Shown piece after piece: positions 42,684 through 51,417 of a stretch of 51,668 nucleotides of DNA. The notes beneath the pieces were generated by a model that ran no database searches, was not told the DNA's origin, and saw only the letters and a list, made by a program, of their open reading frames with translations. This stretch comes from Bdellovibrionales bacterium (GTDB lineage Bacteria > Bdellovibrionota > FAC87 > UBA2466). The position numbers were made by a program, and so were the translations under genes. The DNA lies in contig SHZA01000010.1 of NCBI GenBank assembly GCA_009692515.1, forward strand, positions 1 to 51,668, read 5' to 3'. The stretch's first letter is position 1; every line of letters starts with the position of its first letter.

Positions 42684-43652
42684 ATGGAATCACTACAAAA
42701 AGACCCTCACAGATGGATTTATCCTGAAATTACCCCTTATAGCTCTGGTCGACTTAAAGTCTCTGAGCTTCATGAACTTTATTTTGAAGAGAGTGGAAAC
42801 CCCAAAGGAAAACCGGTGGTATTTGTTCATGGAGGGCCTGGCGGAGGCACCGAGGCCAAGCATCGTAGGTATTTTGATCCTAGAAAATATCGGATTATAT
42901 TATTTGATCAAAGAGGTTGTGGAAAAAGCACCCCCCATGCTTCAATCGTCGATAATACCACCTGGCATTTAGTAGATGACATGGAAGTTTTGCGTAAGGA
43001 GATGAAGGTTGAAAAATGGCAGGTTTTTGGAGGGTCATGGGGAAGTACGCTAGCTATCGCCTATGCTGAAACTTTTCCAGAGAGAGTTAGTGAACTTGTC
43101 CTACGTGGTATTTTTTTACTGCGCCAAAAAGAGATCGATTGGTTTTATCAATCGGGGGCGAGTGCGATTTTTCCCGATGCCTGGGAAGCCTATTTAAACA
43201 CCATTCCAGAAAATGAACGACATGACATGGTATCGGCCTATTACAAAAGACTGACCAGTCCGGATAAAAACATTCAACTCCAAGCCGCCAAAGCCTGGAG
43301 TGTTTGGGAGGGAAGCACTAGTCAGCTTTTCCCAGAGGCCGATTTCATTTCGCATTATGGAGATAGCGAATTTGCGATCGCTTTTGCTCGAGTAGAATGC
43401 CACTATTTTATTAACAAAGGCTTTATGAAAACCGATGGGCAATTATTAAAGGACGTGGGTAAGATTCGTCATATTCCTGGGGTGATTGTCCAAGGAAGAT
43501 ATGATGTAGTTTGTCCTTTAGATAGTGCTTGGGCACTTCATCGCGCTTGGCCAGAGGCCGAACTTATTATTGTTCCCGATGCAGGTCACTCCGCCTTTGA
43601 ATCTGGAATATCTAAAGCGCTTATTGCGGCGACAGATAAATTTGCAGGATAG
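42684..43652 (+). CDS. pip: proline iminopeptidase
   Basis: Alpha/beta-hydrolase (peptidase S33) that removes N-terminal proline. Oxyanion HGGPGGG (49-55), DQRGCGKS (75-82) and nucleophile elbow GGSWGS with Ser118 are diagnostic. The late Asp in the VCPLDSAW region and His in DAGHSAFE complete the triad. The ATG 42684 gives 322 residues, the family length; the upstream in-frame GTG at 42645 would add a hydrophobic stretch without the signs of a signal peptide. No strong Shine-Dalgarno sequence. Converges with the acyl-CoA dehydrogenase gene (8-bp gap). Confidence 0.92.
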   Translation: MESLQKDPHRWIYPEITPYSSGRLKVSELHELYFEESGNPKGKPVVFVHGGPGGGTEAKHRRYFDPRKYRIILFDQRGCGKSTPHASIVDNTTWHLVDDMEVLRKEMKVEKWQVFGGSWGSTLAIAYAETFPERVSELVLRGIFLLRQKEIDWFYQSGASAIFPDAWEAYLNTIPENERHDMVSAYYKRLTSPDKNIQLQAAKAWSVWEGSTSQLFPEADFISHYGDSEFAIAFARVECHYFINKGFMKTDGQLLKDVGKIRHIPGVIVQGRYDVVCPLDSAWALHRAWPEAELIIVPDAGHSAFESGISKALIAATDKFAG

Positions 43653-43660
43653 AAACTATT

Positions 43661-44836
43661 TCAGAAGAAAGCGGGAGTCCCCGTAATCTCCTGTCCTAAA
43701 ATAAGAAGATGAATGTCATTTGTCCCTTCGTAAGTATAAACCGTTTCTAGATTGCAGAGATGGCGCATCGTTTTGTATTCATCCATAATCCCATTGGCCC
43801 CTAGAATATCTCGACATGTTCTTGCCACTTCGAGCGCCATTTCTACACAGACCTGTTTGGCTAAACTTACCTGTGCGGGCTGAAGTTTTTTTTGTTCTTT
43901 GATCTGGGATAACCGATAAATTAAAAGTTGGCTTTGGGTAATTTTAGTCGCCATAATGGCTAGTTTTCTTTGCACCAATTGGAATGAACTTAAAGTTTTA
44001 TTAAAAAGAATTCTATTTTTTGTAAAGTTAAGGGCCTCAACAAAGCAAGCCTCTGCAGCTCCTATTACACCCCAGGAAATTCCAAATCTGGCCTGGTTCA
44101 AACACTGGAGCGCCGATTTTAATCCCTCTGTTTTAGGAAGGAGCGATGATTTAGGAATCCTAACCTGATCAAAAATTAATTCTGACGTGATCGAAGCCCT
44201 AAGCGACAATTTATTTTGCATCTTAACTACATTAATTCCTGGTAATTTTAAAGGGACTAAAAATCCACGAATGCCATTAACGGTTTTTGCCCACACGACT
44301 GCAATCTCAGAAATATTACCATTGGTGATCCACATCTTCGATCCCGTCAACAGATAATGGTCCCCTTTATCGACGACAGTTGTTTTCATAGCCGAAGGAT
44401 CGGATCCTCCTTCAGATTCGCTTAAAGCAAAACAACCGATACTTTCCCCTTTAGCAAGTCTTGGTAGCCAATGAGTTTTTTGCTCTTCACTGCCAAATTC
44501 ATGTAGGGGAAACATGACCAGAGCCCCTTGCACTGAGACCGCGCTCCGCACCCCAGAATCGCACCTCTCCAACTCCTTCATCACAAGGCCATAACTCACG
44601 ATATCCATTCCTGGAAGGCCATAGCCGGTTAAAAAAGAGCCCATGAGCCCCATAGCCCCCATTTTAGGCAAAATAGAAACTGGAAAATCTTCGGTGCGAT
44701 AGGCGTTAATAATTAAAGGCTCAATCTCCCTTTGAATAAACTGTCTTACGGCAGATTGAATCTGCATTTGTTCTGGCGTGAATAGACTGTCAATTTCAGC
44801 AAAATCTGGAAAGGGAGAAATGAATCGCGACATCAC
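43661..44836 (-). CDS. acyl-CoA dehydrogenase, glutaryl-CoA dehydrogenase-like
   Basis: FAD-dependent acyl-CoA dehydrogenase of 391 residues. Signatures: CFALSESEGGSDPSAM (flavin/substrate loop, about 135-150), WITNG, RFGISWGVIGAAEACFVEAL (about 248-267) and the catalytic-base end YEGTNDIHLLILGQEITG. The last block, with Glu in YEGTND and DIH..ILG, plus R-F-G-I..G, resembles glutaryl-CoA dehydrogenase (lysine/tryptophan catabolism) more than short- or medium-chain enzymes. A role in amino-acid breakdown fits a proteolytic lifestyle. Exact substrate not proven. Confidence 0.85.
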   Translation of the reverse strand: MMSRFISPFPDFAEIDSLFTPEQMQIQSAVRQFIQREIEPLIINAYRTEDFPVSILPKMGAMGLMGSFLTGYGLPGMDIVSYGLVMKELERCDSGVRSAVSVQGALVMFPLHEFGSEEQKTHWLPRLAKGESIGCFALSESEGGSDPSAMKTTVVDKGDHYLLTGSKMWITNGNISEIAVVWAKTVNGIRGFLVPLKLPGINVVKMQNKLSLRASITSELIFDQVRIPKSSLLPKTEGLKSALQCLNQARFGISWGVIGAAEACFVEALNFTKNRILFNKTLSSFQLVQRKLAIMATKITQSQLLIYRLSQIKEQKKLQPAQVSLAKQVCVEMALEVARTCRDILGANGIMDEYKTMRHLCNLETVYTYEGTNDIHLLILGQEITGTPAFF

Positions 44837-45064
44837 TATTTTCTATCTCGAATAGAGGATTAGGGAAATAACAATCCTTAGGCTGTAGCCTACCTAGAAT
44901 CTGAATTGTGTTGTTTTTTTCATGAGTTGATCACCACGACTTCACAGGTTCTTAGAAATTTCTTCATTAAGTTATGACACACTGGGTCTTGTAGTGCTAA
45001 TGCTGTACGTAGATCTCCCCGACTAAACTCAACTACTAATAACTCATGAATTGGAGAAATTATT

Positions 45065-45652
45065 ATGCGTACAAAATCAATTGCTACCTTTTCAATTGGC
45101 CTTATTCTTTTAGCCGCTTGCGGTAGAGAATATCAAAAATCAATGTCAGAGGCAGACGCTCTAGAAACGTTAACGGGTGTCTCTGAATTGAATTCTTACT
45201 CAGCTGCTAAAGGAAAGAAAAAACCTAAACCCGCAACCCAATCGGTTTCTGTAGCCGAACTACAAAAACTGTTGGTTCAATTAATTGCAGAAGGGAAAAT
45301 TAAGGTTCCACAACAGGTTAGATCTGCGACTGCCCCCTCTTCTGCAGCAGATTATATTACAGCACTTAACGCCATCTTCTCAGTGATTCCTCAAAGTAAT
45401 GGGAACTTAAGTTCCTTTTCATTAGCTTTGAGTCTGATGGCGATGTTTGCTGGGAATATGGCGCAGGGTAAATTTGATCTAACCACAGTGCTGAGCATCT
45501 TGCAGCAGTCATTACCTTATATAGCGGTAATTGCTCCTCAATATGTTCCACTAATTCAAGCCTTACTCATCATCATTCCTATCGTGATGACCTTCATGAA
45601 TACGATGCAGCCAGTAGCGATGTTGCATACCATGAACTTTAATCATGCTTAA
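45065..45652 (+). CDS. lipoprotein of unknown function (195 aa)
   Basis: A lipoprotein signal with lipobox LAAC (Cys20), a Lys-rich linker (AAKGKKKPKPATQ) and a helical domain: a polar helix (VAELQKLLVQLIAEGKIKVP, about 62-81) followed by three strongly hydrophobic stretches (about 117-130, 141-160, 162-180), so it may be membrane-inserted rather than periplasmic. GGAG lies eight bases before the ATG. No family recognised. It is a single-gene unit, closed by the strongest terminator in the window, which suggests high expression. Confidence 0.65.
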   Translation: MRTKSIATFSIGLILLAACGREYQKSMSEADALETLTGVSELNSYSAAKGKKKPKPATQSVSVAELQKLLVQLIAEGKIKVPQQVRSATAPSSAADYITALNAIFSVIPQSNGNLSSFSLALSLMAMFAGNMAQGKFDLTTVLSILQQSLPYIAVIAPQYVPLIQALLIIIPIVMTFMNTMQPVAMLHTMNFNHA

Positions 45653-45681
45653 TCGATAATCATAAAATGATAAAAATAAAA

Positions 45682-45712
45682 CGGGGCCACCTCTTTATAA
45701 GAGGTGGCCCCG
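45682..45712 (+). terminator. strong bidirectional intrinsic terminator
   Basis: A perfect 14-bp stem, left arm CGGGGCCACCTCTT, with a 3-base loop, followed on the plus strand by CTCGGTTTTTTT and on the minus strand by TTTTATTTTTAT. It separates the convergent lipoprotein and secreted-protein genes. Confidence 0.9.
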
Positions 45713-45787
45713 CTCGGTTTTTTTAAACCAATTCTTCTAATGCGAAATAAAAATAGGAGGTGCGGCCTACCGCAAAACCTTTTTTAT

Positions 45788-45810
45788 CCTCTGCTAGAGG
45801 CTATTTTTTT
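45788..45810 (+). terminator. second plus-strand terminator
   Basis: CCTCT, loop GCT, AGAGG then CTATTTTTTT. It overlaps the stop codon of the convergent gene and probably backs up the strong terminator upstream. Confidence 0.45.
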
Positions 45811-46486
45811 AATTTTGAATAGCTCTGACCGCAGAACGATCTCCACGAAATTCATATAGCGAGTGATTTTCCGAGGACTTGATTACAGTAGAAACTTTAA
45901 AGTTAGTTCCTAGTAGAATAGAAGCAATCGGATTTTCACGAGTTCCTGAGTTAACTACAGATACCTTTTCTACATCATATGAAAGAGTGTAACCCCAAAG
46001 GACCTCTACATTAGTAGGTATGACAGTTACATTTTCTAGATATTTTCCTCGTCCATCATAACTACCGCCAAAACGGTGGACTAAAGAATAGGTTAAATCA
46101 TATACGGTTATGCCGTAAAGATTGGTTCCCTGCATACGATAAGAGGTAGATTGCAAATCAGAAAAGTTATCTAGATCTTCTGAATTTCTCACACCCTTTG
46201 GAAGTGCATTAGCATACAGATAATTCACGTTAACGACAGGTTTGTTACTTTCAATCAACGCCCAAACTTTTTTTCCAAGATTAACGAGTTGATCAAAAAT
46301 AACGGTAGTTTCAATTACGTCACCACGATAAAGTACAGTCTTCTCAAGAATAACTTCTAGATTATTGGGTGCAGAAACCTTTTCTACACTTTCATAGATT
46401 TGCAGATCTTTGTTAAAAGTAGTGCTAATAGGACTAGCCGTTAGCATGCTGGAAACTAGCAAAAGAGCTAAAGTAAATATTTTCAT
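45809..46486 (-). CDS. secreted hypothetical protein (225 aa)
   Basis: The signal peptide (MKIFTLALLLVSSMLTA) is followed by a beta-rich mature protein without Cys. Regular alternation of hydrophobic and polar residues and many Val/Tyr/Asn suggest a beta-sandwich (for example the LEVILEKTVLYRGDVIETTVIF and NVTVIPTNVEVLWGYTLSYD regions). No family recognised. GGGAG nine bases before the ATG supports the start. Monocistronic, between two convergent/divergent neighbours. Confidence 0.65.
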   Translation of the reverse strand: MKIFTLALLLVSSMLTASPISTTFNKDLQIYESVEKVSAPNNLEVILEKTVLYRGDVIETTVIFDQLVNLGKKVWALIESNKPVVNVNYLYANALPKGVRNSEDLDNFSDLQSTSYRMQGTNLYGITVYDLTYSLVHRFGGSYDGRGKYLENVTVIPTNVEVLWGYTLSYDVEKVSVVNSGTRENPIASILLGTNFKVSTVIKSSENHSLYEFRGDRSAVRAIQN

Positions 46487-46711
46487 GAAAATCTCCCTAT
46501 TTCAGTTTTTTTATGGGTCCCACTAAACCATCTAGCTGCCCCCCGGAGCCAAAACTTGCTTATGGTTTTACCTATAAACAAGAATGATTGACTCAACCTT
46601 CCAGAACAATGCGCTATTTACAAGTCGCCGAGCGTTATACTTATGGTGATTTTAGGTATTACTCTTTTAAATCTTTGTATTTATAGGTTTTTTGCATTAA
46701 CTTCTTAAATT

Positions 46712-48214
46712 ATGGATTCACACACTACCTTTAAAAAACTCTACGCAGGTAAAGACAAAATAGATTTCAAAGGCTTTTCCGCCATTATTTGCGTGCTGCC
46801 ACAGGGCTCTTCAGACCAGAATATTTCAAAATTATTTGAAGAAAAAATGGCGGGAACCCTCTTAAGTTTTATTAAGGAAAGAGGCTTTAAGTTCAAAGTA
46901 AAAGGCCAACTTACTTTTGATATCTCTCCCTCTCAAAAGTTTTCAATTCTGGTGGTACCCAAAACTTTTTCTGCCTTTACGGCACTAGAACTAGCACGGG
47001 AGGTTTTGTCCCCTCTGAAATCGGAACAGAAAGGGTCGGTACTGGTTGATCTTCGCGAAATCGGCAATAACGAATCTCTTCTCGTTGATAGTTTAGTATC
47101 TGCGGCGGTGGTTCTTAATTATTTGCCTCCCAAATACAAAGCGGTCGCAAAAAAACTAAAACCGGAATTGGATAGTCGCTTATCGATCTCTTTTCAACTA
47201 AGCCATAATCGCTTAGCTACCTCACAAAAGATTGCAGTTCAAAGTGAGGCATCGGCTCACAAAACTAATTTAGTACGAACACTCACCCAAAGAGCGGGGA
47301 ATGACTTAACACCCACCACCTATGTAAAAATGGCTAAAGAGTGGGTTCAAAAAGTGGGAATCAAATCAGAATTTCTTCCGTTGTCTGTTCTTACTACAAT
47401 GAAAGCCGGGGCCTTTCTAGCGGTTGCTCAAGGTTCTTCAGAAAATGGAAGTGGCATTTTAAAACTTTCTTATCATCCCAAAAAAGGAACTCGAAAAATT
47501 GCTCTCGTCGGTAAAGGGATTACTTTCGACACTGGAGGCAATAATTTAAAAACGGGTTCCCACATGTTTGGAATGAATAATGACATGGCTGGAAGTGCCG
47601 TGGTTTTAGCGCTGTGTCTTTTAGCGGCGGAAGAGCAATGGCCTATTCATGTGACCGGCTACATGGCGATTACTGAAAATATTTTGAGCGGCAAGGCCTA
47701 CCGTCCCAATGACGTGATCACCTCCCTTAGCGGAAAAACCATTGAGGTGGTAGATACCGATGCTGAAGGCCGAATGGTATTGGCCGATACTTTGACTTTA
47801 GCCTCTAGAGAGAGGCCCGATCTTGTGATCGACTTTGCAACCTTAACAGGAAGTGTAATTCGAGCTTTGGGTACTCAATACTCGGGTGGCTACTCTAATC
47901 AAAAGCGATTACTTTCCATGATCCATAAGGCAGGAAAAGTTAGCGGTGAAAGAGTATGGCCTTTTCCCAATGATAGCGATTATGGCCGATGCTTAAAGTC
48001 CGATATCGCCGATATCAGACAGTGCCGTATTACTGGAGGAGTCGATCACATCGAAGCGGCCTATTTTTTAAGTCAATTTGTAGAAAAAGGGGTGCCTTGG
48101 GTACACATTGATCTTGGAGCGATGGAACCGGAAGAGCCTCTAGCCCATATTGCAAAAAAACCGAGCGGCTTTGGAGTGCGCTTTGGAAAAGAGCTCATTC
48201 ACTCGGTGCTTTAA
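46712..48214 (+). CDS. pepA: leucyl aminopeptidase (M17 family)
   Basis: Di-metal aminopeptidase with an N-terminal regulatory domain (about 1-160) and a C-terminal catalytic domain. All E. coli PepA ligands can be matched by spacing: Lys and Asp in GKGITFDTGG, Lys in NLKTG (12 residues after the first), Asp in NNDMAG (23 after), and the Asp/Glu/Arg of DTDAEGRMVLAD. The block around the second Asp (MNNDM) differs from the usual MK.DM, so it is a divergent member. Cytoplasmic, for peptide turnover. No clear Shine-Dalgarno sequence at ATG 46712. Confidence 0.88.
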   Translation: MDSHTTFKKLYAGKDKIDFKGFSAIICVLPQGSSDQNISKLFEEKMAGTLLSFIKERGFKFKVKGQLTFDISPSQKFSILVVPKTFSAFTALELAREVLSPLKSEQKGSVLVDLREIGNNESLLVDSLVSAAVVLNYLPPKYKAVAKKLKPELDSRLSISFQLSHNRLATSQKIAVQSEASAHKTNLVRTLTQRAGNDLTPTTYVKMAKEWVQKVGIKSEFLPLSVLTTMKAGAFLAVAQGSSENGSGILKLSYHPKKGTRKIALVGKGITFDTGGNNLKTGSHMFGMNNDMAGSAVVLALCLLAAEEQWPIHVTGYMAITENILSGKAYRPNDVITSLSGKTIEVVDTDAEGRMVLADTLTLASRERPDLVIDFATLTGSVIRALGTQYSGGYSNQKRLLSMIHKAGKVSGERVWPFPNDSDYGRCLKSDIADIRQCRITGGVDHIEAAYFLSQFVEKGVPWVHIDLGAMEPEEPLAHIAKKPSGFGVRFGKELIHSVL

Positions 48215-48224
48215 TCTATTTGCA

Positions 48225-49718
48225 CTATTTTTTTTCAGCAACCAAATGAAACAACCATCTCGCTAGTTCTACCATCACCAGAGTATCTTTCTTACAATAC
48301 TCTAGAGAGGCTGTGACCAATTCCCTTTTTCTATCGGCGGTAGTATTAGAATTAATCAATTCACTATAGGCTCTCTGAGCATCGGAACCATTGGCGACCA
48401 GCATTCCCTCATACGATTGTTGCTTTCCTAAAATACCAGGCGCCACCGATTTCAGACTGAAGGAACCTTTAAATTCATTATCGTAAACATGCTCCCTGAT
48501 AATAGGAAGGGGATCCACAATTCTTGGGACCAATTTTTCAAGAGCCTCTTTATGAAATGGAGAAAACTCGGCCATCTCTAAAATTCTATCACTCTCAAAT
48601 TTGCCAAAATAGGCCACAATCGATCCCTCTCCATCGCAAGCCTTTAGCAAAGCAGGAATTAATGTAGGCCGTGGATCAGAATCTAAATCATGAAGAAATT
48701 CAGTATGAACGATCTCTGCCTGTAAAGAATCCATTCGATGAACACTAAATTGAAAAGCTACATGGCGATAAGGGCCACAACCCTGAAAGCGAGGAAGGGC
48801 AGGATTCATGGTTTCGAAATCGAGAAATACGAGGGGGAATTTCCAAGAGTCTAAACTAGTTTTAATTCCCTCTGTATTTACAAAACGTTTTCCCGTTTTA
48901 AAAGATTCCACCATTCTCTGTTGCAAGGGATTGAGTTCGGTAATTCTAGAATCATCTACCGAAATAATTCCCTGTCGAAAATACTCCCATTTTTTTTCCT
49001 TTAAATTTGGAATATTTAGAACACTTAATTCTGGAACCTTCTTTTCTTTCCAACAAGAATCCATAAACCCACAATCATAAGGAGCCGTACACTGAGGCCC
49101 AATGTCGATATCGGGTATGGTTTCCGAGTTTATCGTGGAAAAAAGATGGGTTATTTTAGGGAGTATTCTTGGATAAATCTCTCTGATTTTCGCAGTTACA
49201 TCTTCTATAGTGAAAAGATTTTCAAGATTAGGAAAAACACAAAGCGTATTTAAATGAACTACATTTATTTGTTCTAATGGCAAACCACTACTGGCAATGA
49301 TCCAGGCCTGTAGACCCACATCATTAATGTGTTCCTCTTTTACTTTTGTGGAAGATTTCACCTCATAAATTTTCCAGCGTTGTGTTTCTGGAGAATACTT
49401 GATGACATCGGCTCTGGCATAACAGCCCTGATGCTCAAAAGCAGCCTCATAAATAATTTCAGTTTTTTGAGCTAAAAGTTCTCTGGTTTTTTTTAAGGAA
49501 CCAAAAAAATCCCAAGGTTTATTATCAATTAAAACTCCTCCTGGAAAAAATTTTCTAGCCGCCTCGCCCACTTCATTACCCTGATCAAAAACGGCCTGCT
49601 GCTCTGGGGTGATCTTAGCCTCTAGTTCGGGGTGATGTATCGTCAAATAGATATTTTTGACACACTGGTATCCCCTCATAATTTTTGTTTTACTTAAAAG
49701 TTTAGGAAGTTTTCTCAT
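48225..49718 (-). CDS. DUF2779 protein with Cas4/RecB-like and DnaQ-like nuclease modules
   Basis: Two predicted nuclease modules in 497 residues. Residues 1-225: PD-(D/E)XK type, with Asp104 (ARAD) and Glu119-Val-Lys121 (YEVKSS) as the metal site. Cys19 plus Cys210, Cys216 and Cys222 are spaced C-x190-C-x5-C-x5-C, as in the Fe-S nucleases Cas4/AddB. Residues about 295-490: DxE in LVFLDFETM (Asp300, Glu302), AYFGKFESDR and YCKKDTLVMVELA, the D-E-D pattern of DnaQ-like 3'-5' exonucleases. Known as DUF2779; no activity or role is established to my knowledge. Downstream of purE by 3 bp, so co-transcribed with purK-purE. No CRISPR nearby. Confidence 0.8.
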   Translation of the reverse strand: MRKLPKLLSKTKIMRGYQCVKNIYLTIHHPELEAKITPEQQAVFDQGNEVGEAARKFFPGGVLIDNKPWDFFGSLKKTRELLAQKTEIIYEAAFEHQGCYARADVIKYSPETQRWKIYEVKSSTKVKEEHINDVGLQAWIIASSGLPLEQINVVHLNTLCVFPNLENLFTIEDVTAKIREIYPRILPKITHLFSTINSETIPDIDIGPQCTAPYDCGFMDSCWKEKKVPELSVLNIPNLKEKKWEYFRQGIISVDDSRITELNPLQQRMVESFKTGKRFVNTEGIKTSLDSWKFPLVFLDFETMNPALPRFQGCGPYRHVAFQFSVHRMDSLQAEIVHTEFLHDLDSDPRPTLIPALLKACDGEGSIVAYFGKFESDRILEMAEFSPFHKEALEKLVPRIVDPLPIIREHVYDNEFKGSFSLKSVAPGILGKQQSYEGMLVANGSDAQRAYSELINSNTTADRKRELVTASLEYCKKDTLVMVELARWLFHLVAEKK

Positions 49719-49721
49719 CTT

Positions 49722-50216
49722 TTATAGTTTAGTCGAAAGAACTTTTTGCCGCAGTTCTTCTTTATAATTTCTAAGCTTTTCACCTAGCTCTTCGTTTTCA
49801 GAAGCTGTCGCTAAAATCTGGGCAGCTAAAACTCCTGCATTCCAAGCATTCCCAATCGCCACCGTGGCCACAGGCACCCCTTGAGGCATTTGAATCGTCG
49901 ACCAAAGAGCATCCTCCCCATTCATGGCCCCAATAGGAACGGGAACTCCAATAACGGGAAGTTCAGTGACTGCCGCCACCATTCCGGCAAGATGAGCGGC
50001 TCCACCGGCACCTGCAATGATCACCTTAGTTCCCTCTTTTTTACAATGTTTTGCAAACTCGATGACCTCTAATGGCGTGCGATGAGCAGATAGCACCTGG
50101 GTGACAAATCCGATTCCCATTTTAGTTAAAAAAGCCTCCGCCTCTTTCATCACAGGATAGTCTGACGCACTTCCCATAATAATCTGAACTACCTTCTGCG
50201 ATCGATAATCACTCAT
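49722..50216 (-). CDS. purE: N5-carboxyaminoimidazole ribonucleotide mutase
   Basis: Class I PurE, moving the carboxylate of N5-CAIR to C4 in purine synthesis. GSASDYPVM (15-23), SAHRTP (43-48, catalytic His45), AGAGGAAHLAGMVAA (68-82) and VPVPIGAMNGEDAL are the conserved blocks. The 164-residue length is typical of class I, which needs PurK, and purK lies directly upstream on the same strand. Confidence 0.96.
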   Translation of the reverse strand: MSDYRSQKVVQIIMGSASDYPVMKEAEAFLTKMGIGFVTQVLSAHRTPLEVIEFAKHCKKEGTKVIIAGAGGAAHLAGMVAAVTELPVIGVPVPIGAMNGEDALWSTIQMPQGVPVATVAIGNAWNAGVLAAQILATASENEELGEKLRNYKEELRQKVLSTKL

Positions 50217-50247
50217 ATTTTTTCATTTTCCTTAAAGCTAAAATATT

Positions 50248-51417
50248 TTATTCACTCGACTTAATTTGCCACTTTCTCACTACTTGAGTTACCTCTTCTA
50301 TCAAATTATCGCGGCACTGAATAGAGCCATGTGCTGTCACATGCCCCATTTTTCTTCCCTCACGGATCTCCCTTTTTCCATACCAAAAAACCTCAGCATG
50401 AGTCGTGGATTTTGGCGCCTGAGCCACCTTAGAATCTTTCGATCCCAGCAAGTTTTTCATTACCGCAAAAGAGGCGGTGGTGCACCTTCCCAAGGGCAGA
50501 TTTAAAATGGCTCTAAAATGATTTTCAAATTGACTGGATTCACTAGCGGTCAATGTGAAATGGCCGGAGTTATGAACTCTTGGAGCAAATTCATTAATTA
50601 ATAAACCTTGCTGCTCACTATAAAAAAACTCAAGGGCCGCGGTTCCACACCACTCGATCTTCTCACACAGATCTTTAGCAATTATCACCGCCTTATTTTC
50701 TAATTCTGCCATCACACCTGAATTTTCTCCCTGAACTAAAACCATGGAGCAAATACCCTTTTCACTCTGAAACTCTACTAACGGAAAATGGGCAAACTCC
50801 CCATTTTTACTACGAGAAAAAACTAGGGCCAGCTCCTGCTTGAATAAAACTTTTTCTTCGAGATACCAGGGAATATTTTGTTGCGTAAGAGATTCTAATT
50901 TTGTTTTTATTTTTTCAGTATCCTGACTTTCAAAAACAAAAACTCCCTTGCCATCATAAGCTAGTTCACTTTCTTTTATGACAATTCCCTGTGTAAAAGT
51001 TTGTAAAGATTTTTGAAGGGCCGAAATGGTGGAGAAATTAATCTCACTGGGGGCTAGCGTTTTTGCTGTAGCATAATTTTGGCCGATAAAAAACTGTTTC
51101 TGATCCCACTTAGTTCTTACTTTTTTCATGCTCTCAAAAGAGGGTAAAAGTTTATTGATAAGACCCGCAGCCTTTACCTTGGAAAGTAAATGTTCAGAGA
51201 TCCACTCATTTTCGAAGGTAACAATTTCATGATCTTGAAAAACCTGAAGCAGCGAGTCTGGCGTCCATTCTCCCAGTCTTACTTCATCGCTCACTTCACA
51301 GGCAGGATCAAACGAGAAGGTCGCAATCACCGTTGGGGAGAGTCCTAGTTTTTTAGCGGCCAACACCAAATATTTGGCTAGTTGCCCCGCACCTAAAATA
51401 GCAATTCTTGTTTTCAT
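50248..51417 (-). CDS. purK: N5-carboxyaminoimidazole ribonucleotide synthetase
   Basis: ATP-grasp enzyme that carboxylates AIR to N5-CAIR. ILGAGQLAKYL (7-17), VTFENEWI (66-73), the glycine loop YDGKGVFVF (about 154-162) and the metal-binding INEFAPRVHNSGH (about 274-286) are present. Length 389 is usual. AGGATT lies seven bases before the ATG. First gene of purK-purE-DUF2779. No purine riboswitch or PUR box could be identified upstream. Confidence 0.94.
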   Translation of the reverse strand: MKTRIAILGAGQLAKYLVLAAKKLGLSPTVIATFSFDPACEVSDEVRLGEWTPDSLLQVFQDHEIVTFENEWISEHLLSKVKAAGLINKLLPSFESMKKVRTKWDQKQFFIGQNYATAKTLAPSEINFSTISALQKSLQTFTQGIVIKESELAYDGKGVFVFESQDTEKIKTKLESLTQQNIPWYLEEKVLFKQELALVFSRSKNGEFAHFPLVEFQSEKGICSMVLVQGENSGVMAELENKAVIIAKDLCEKIEWCGTAALEFFYSEQQGLLINEFAPRVHNSGHFTLTASESSQFENHFRAILNLPLGRCTTASFAVMKNLLGSKDSKVAQAPKSTTHAEVFWYGKREIREGRKMGHVTAHGSIQCRDNLIEEVTQVVRKWQIKSSE

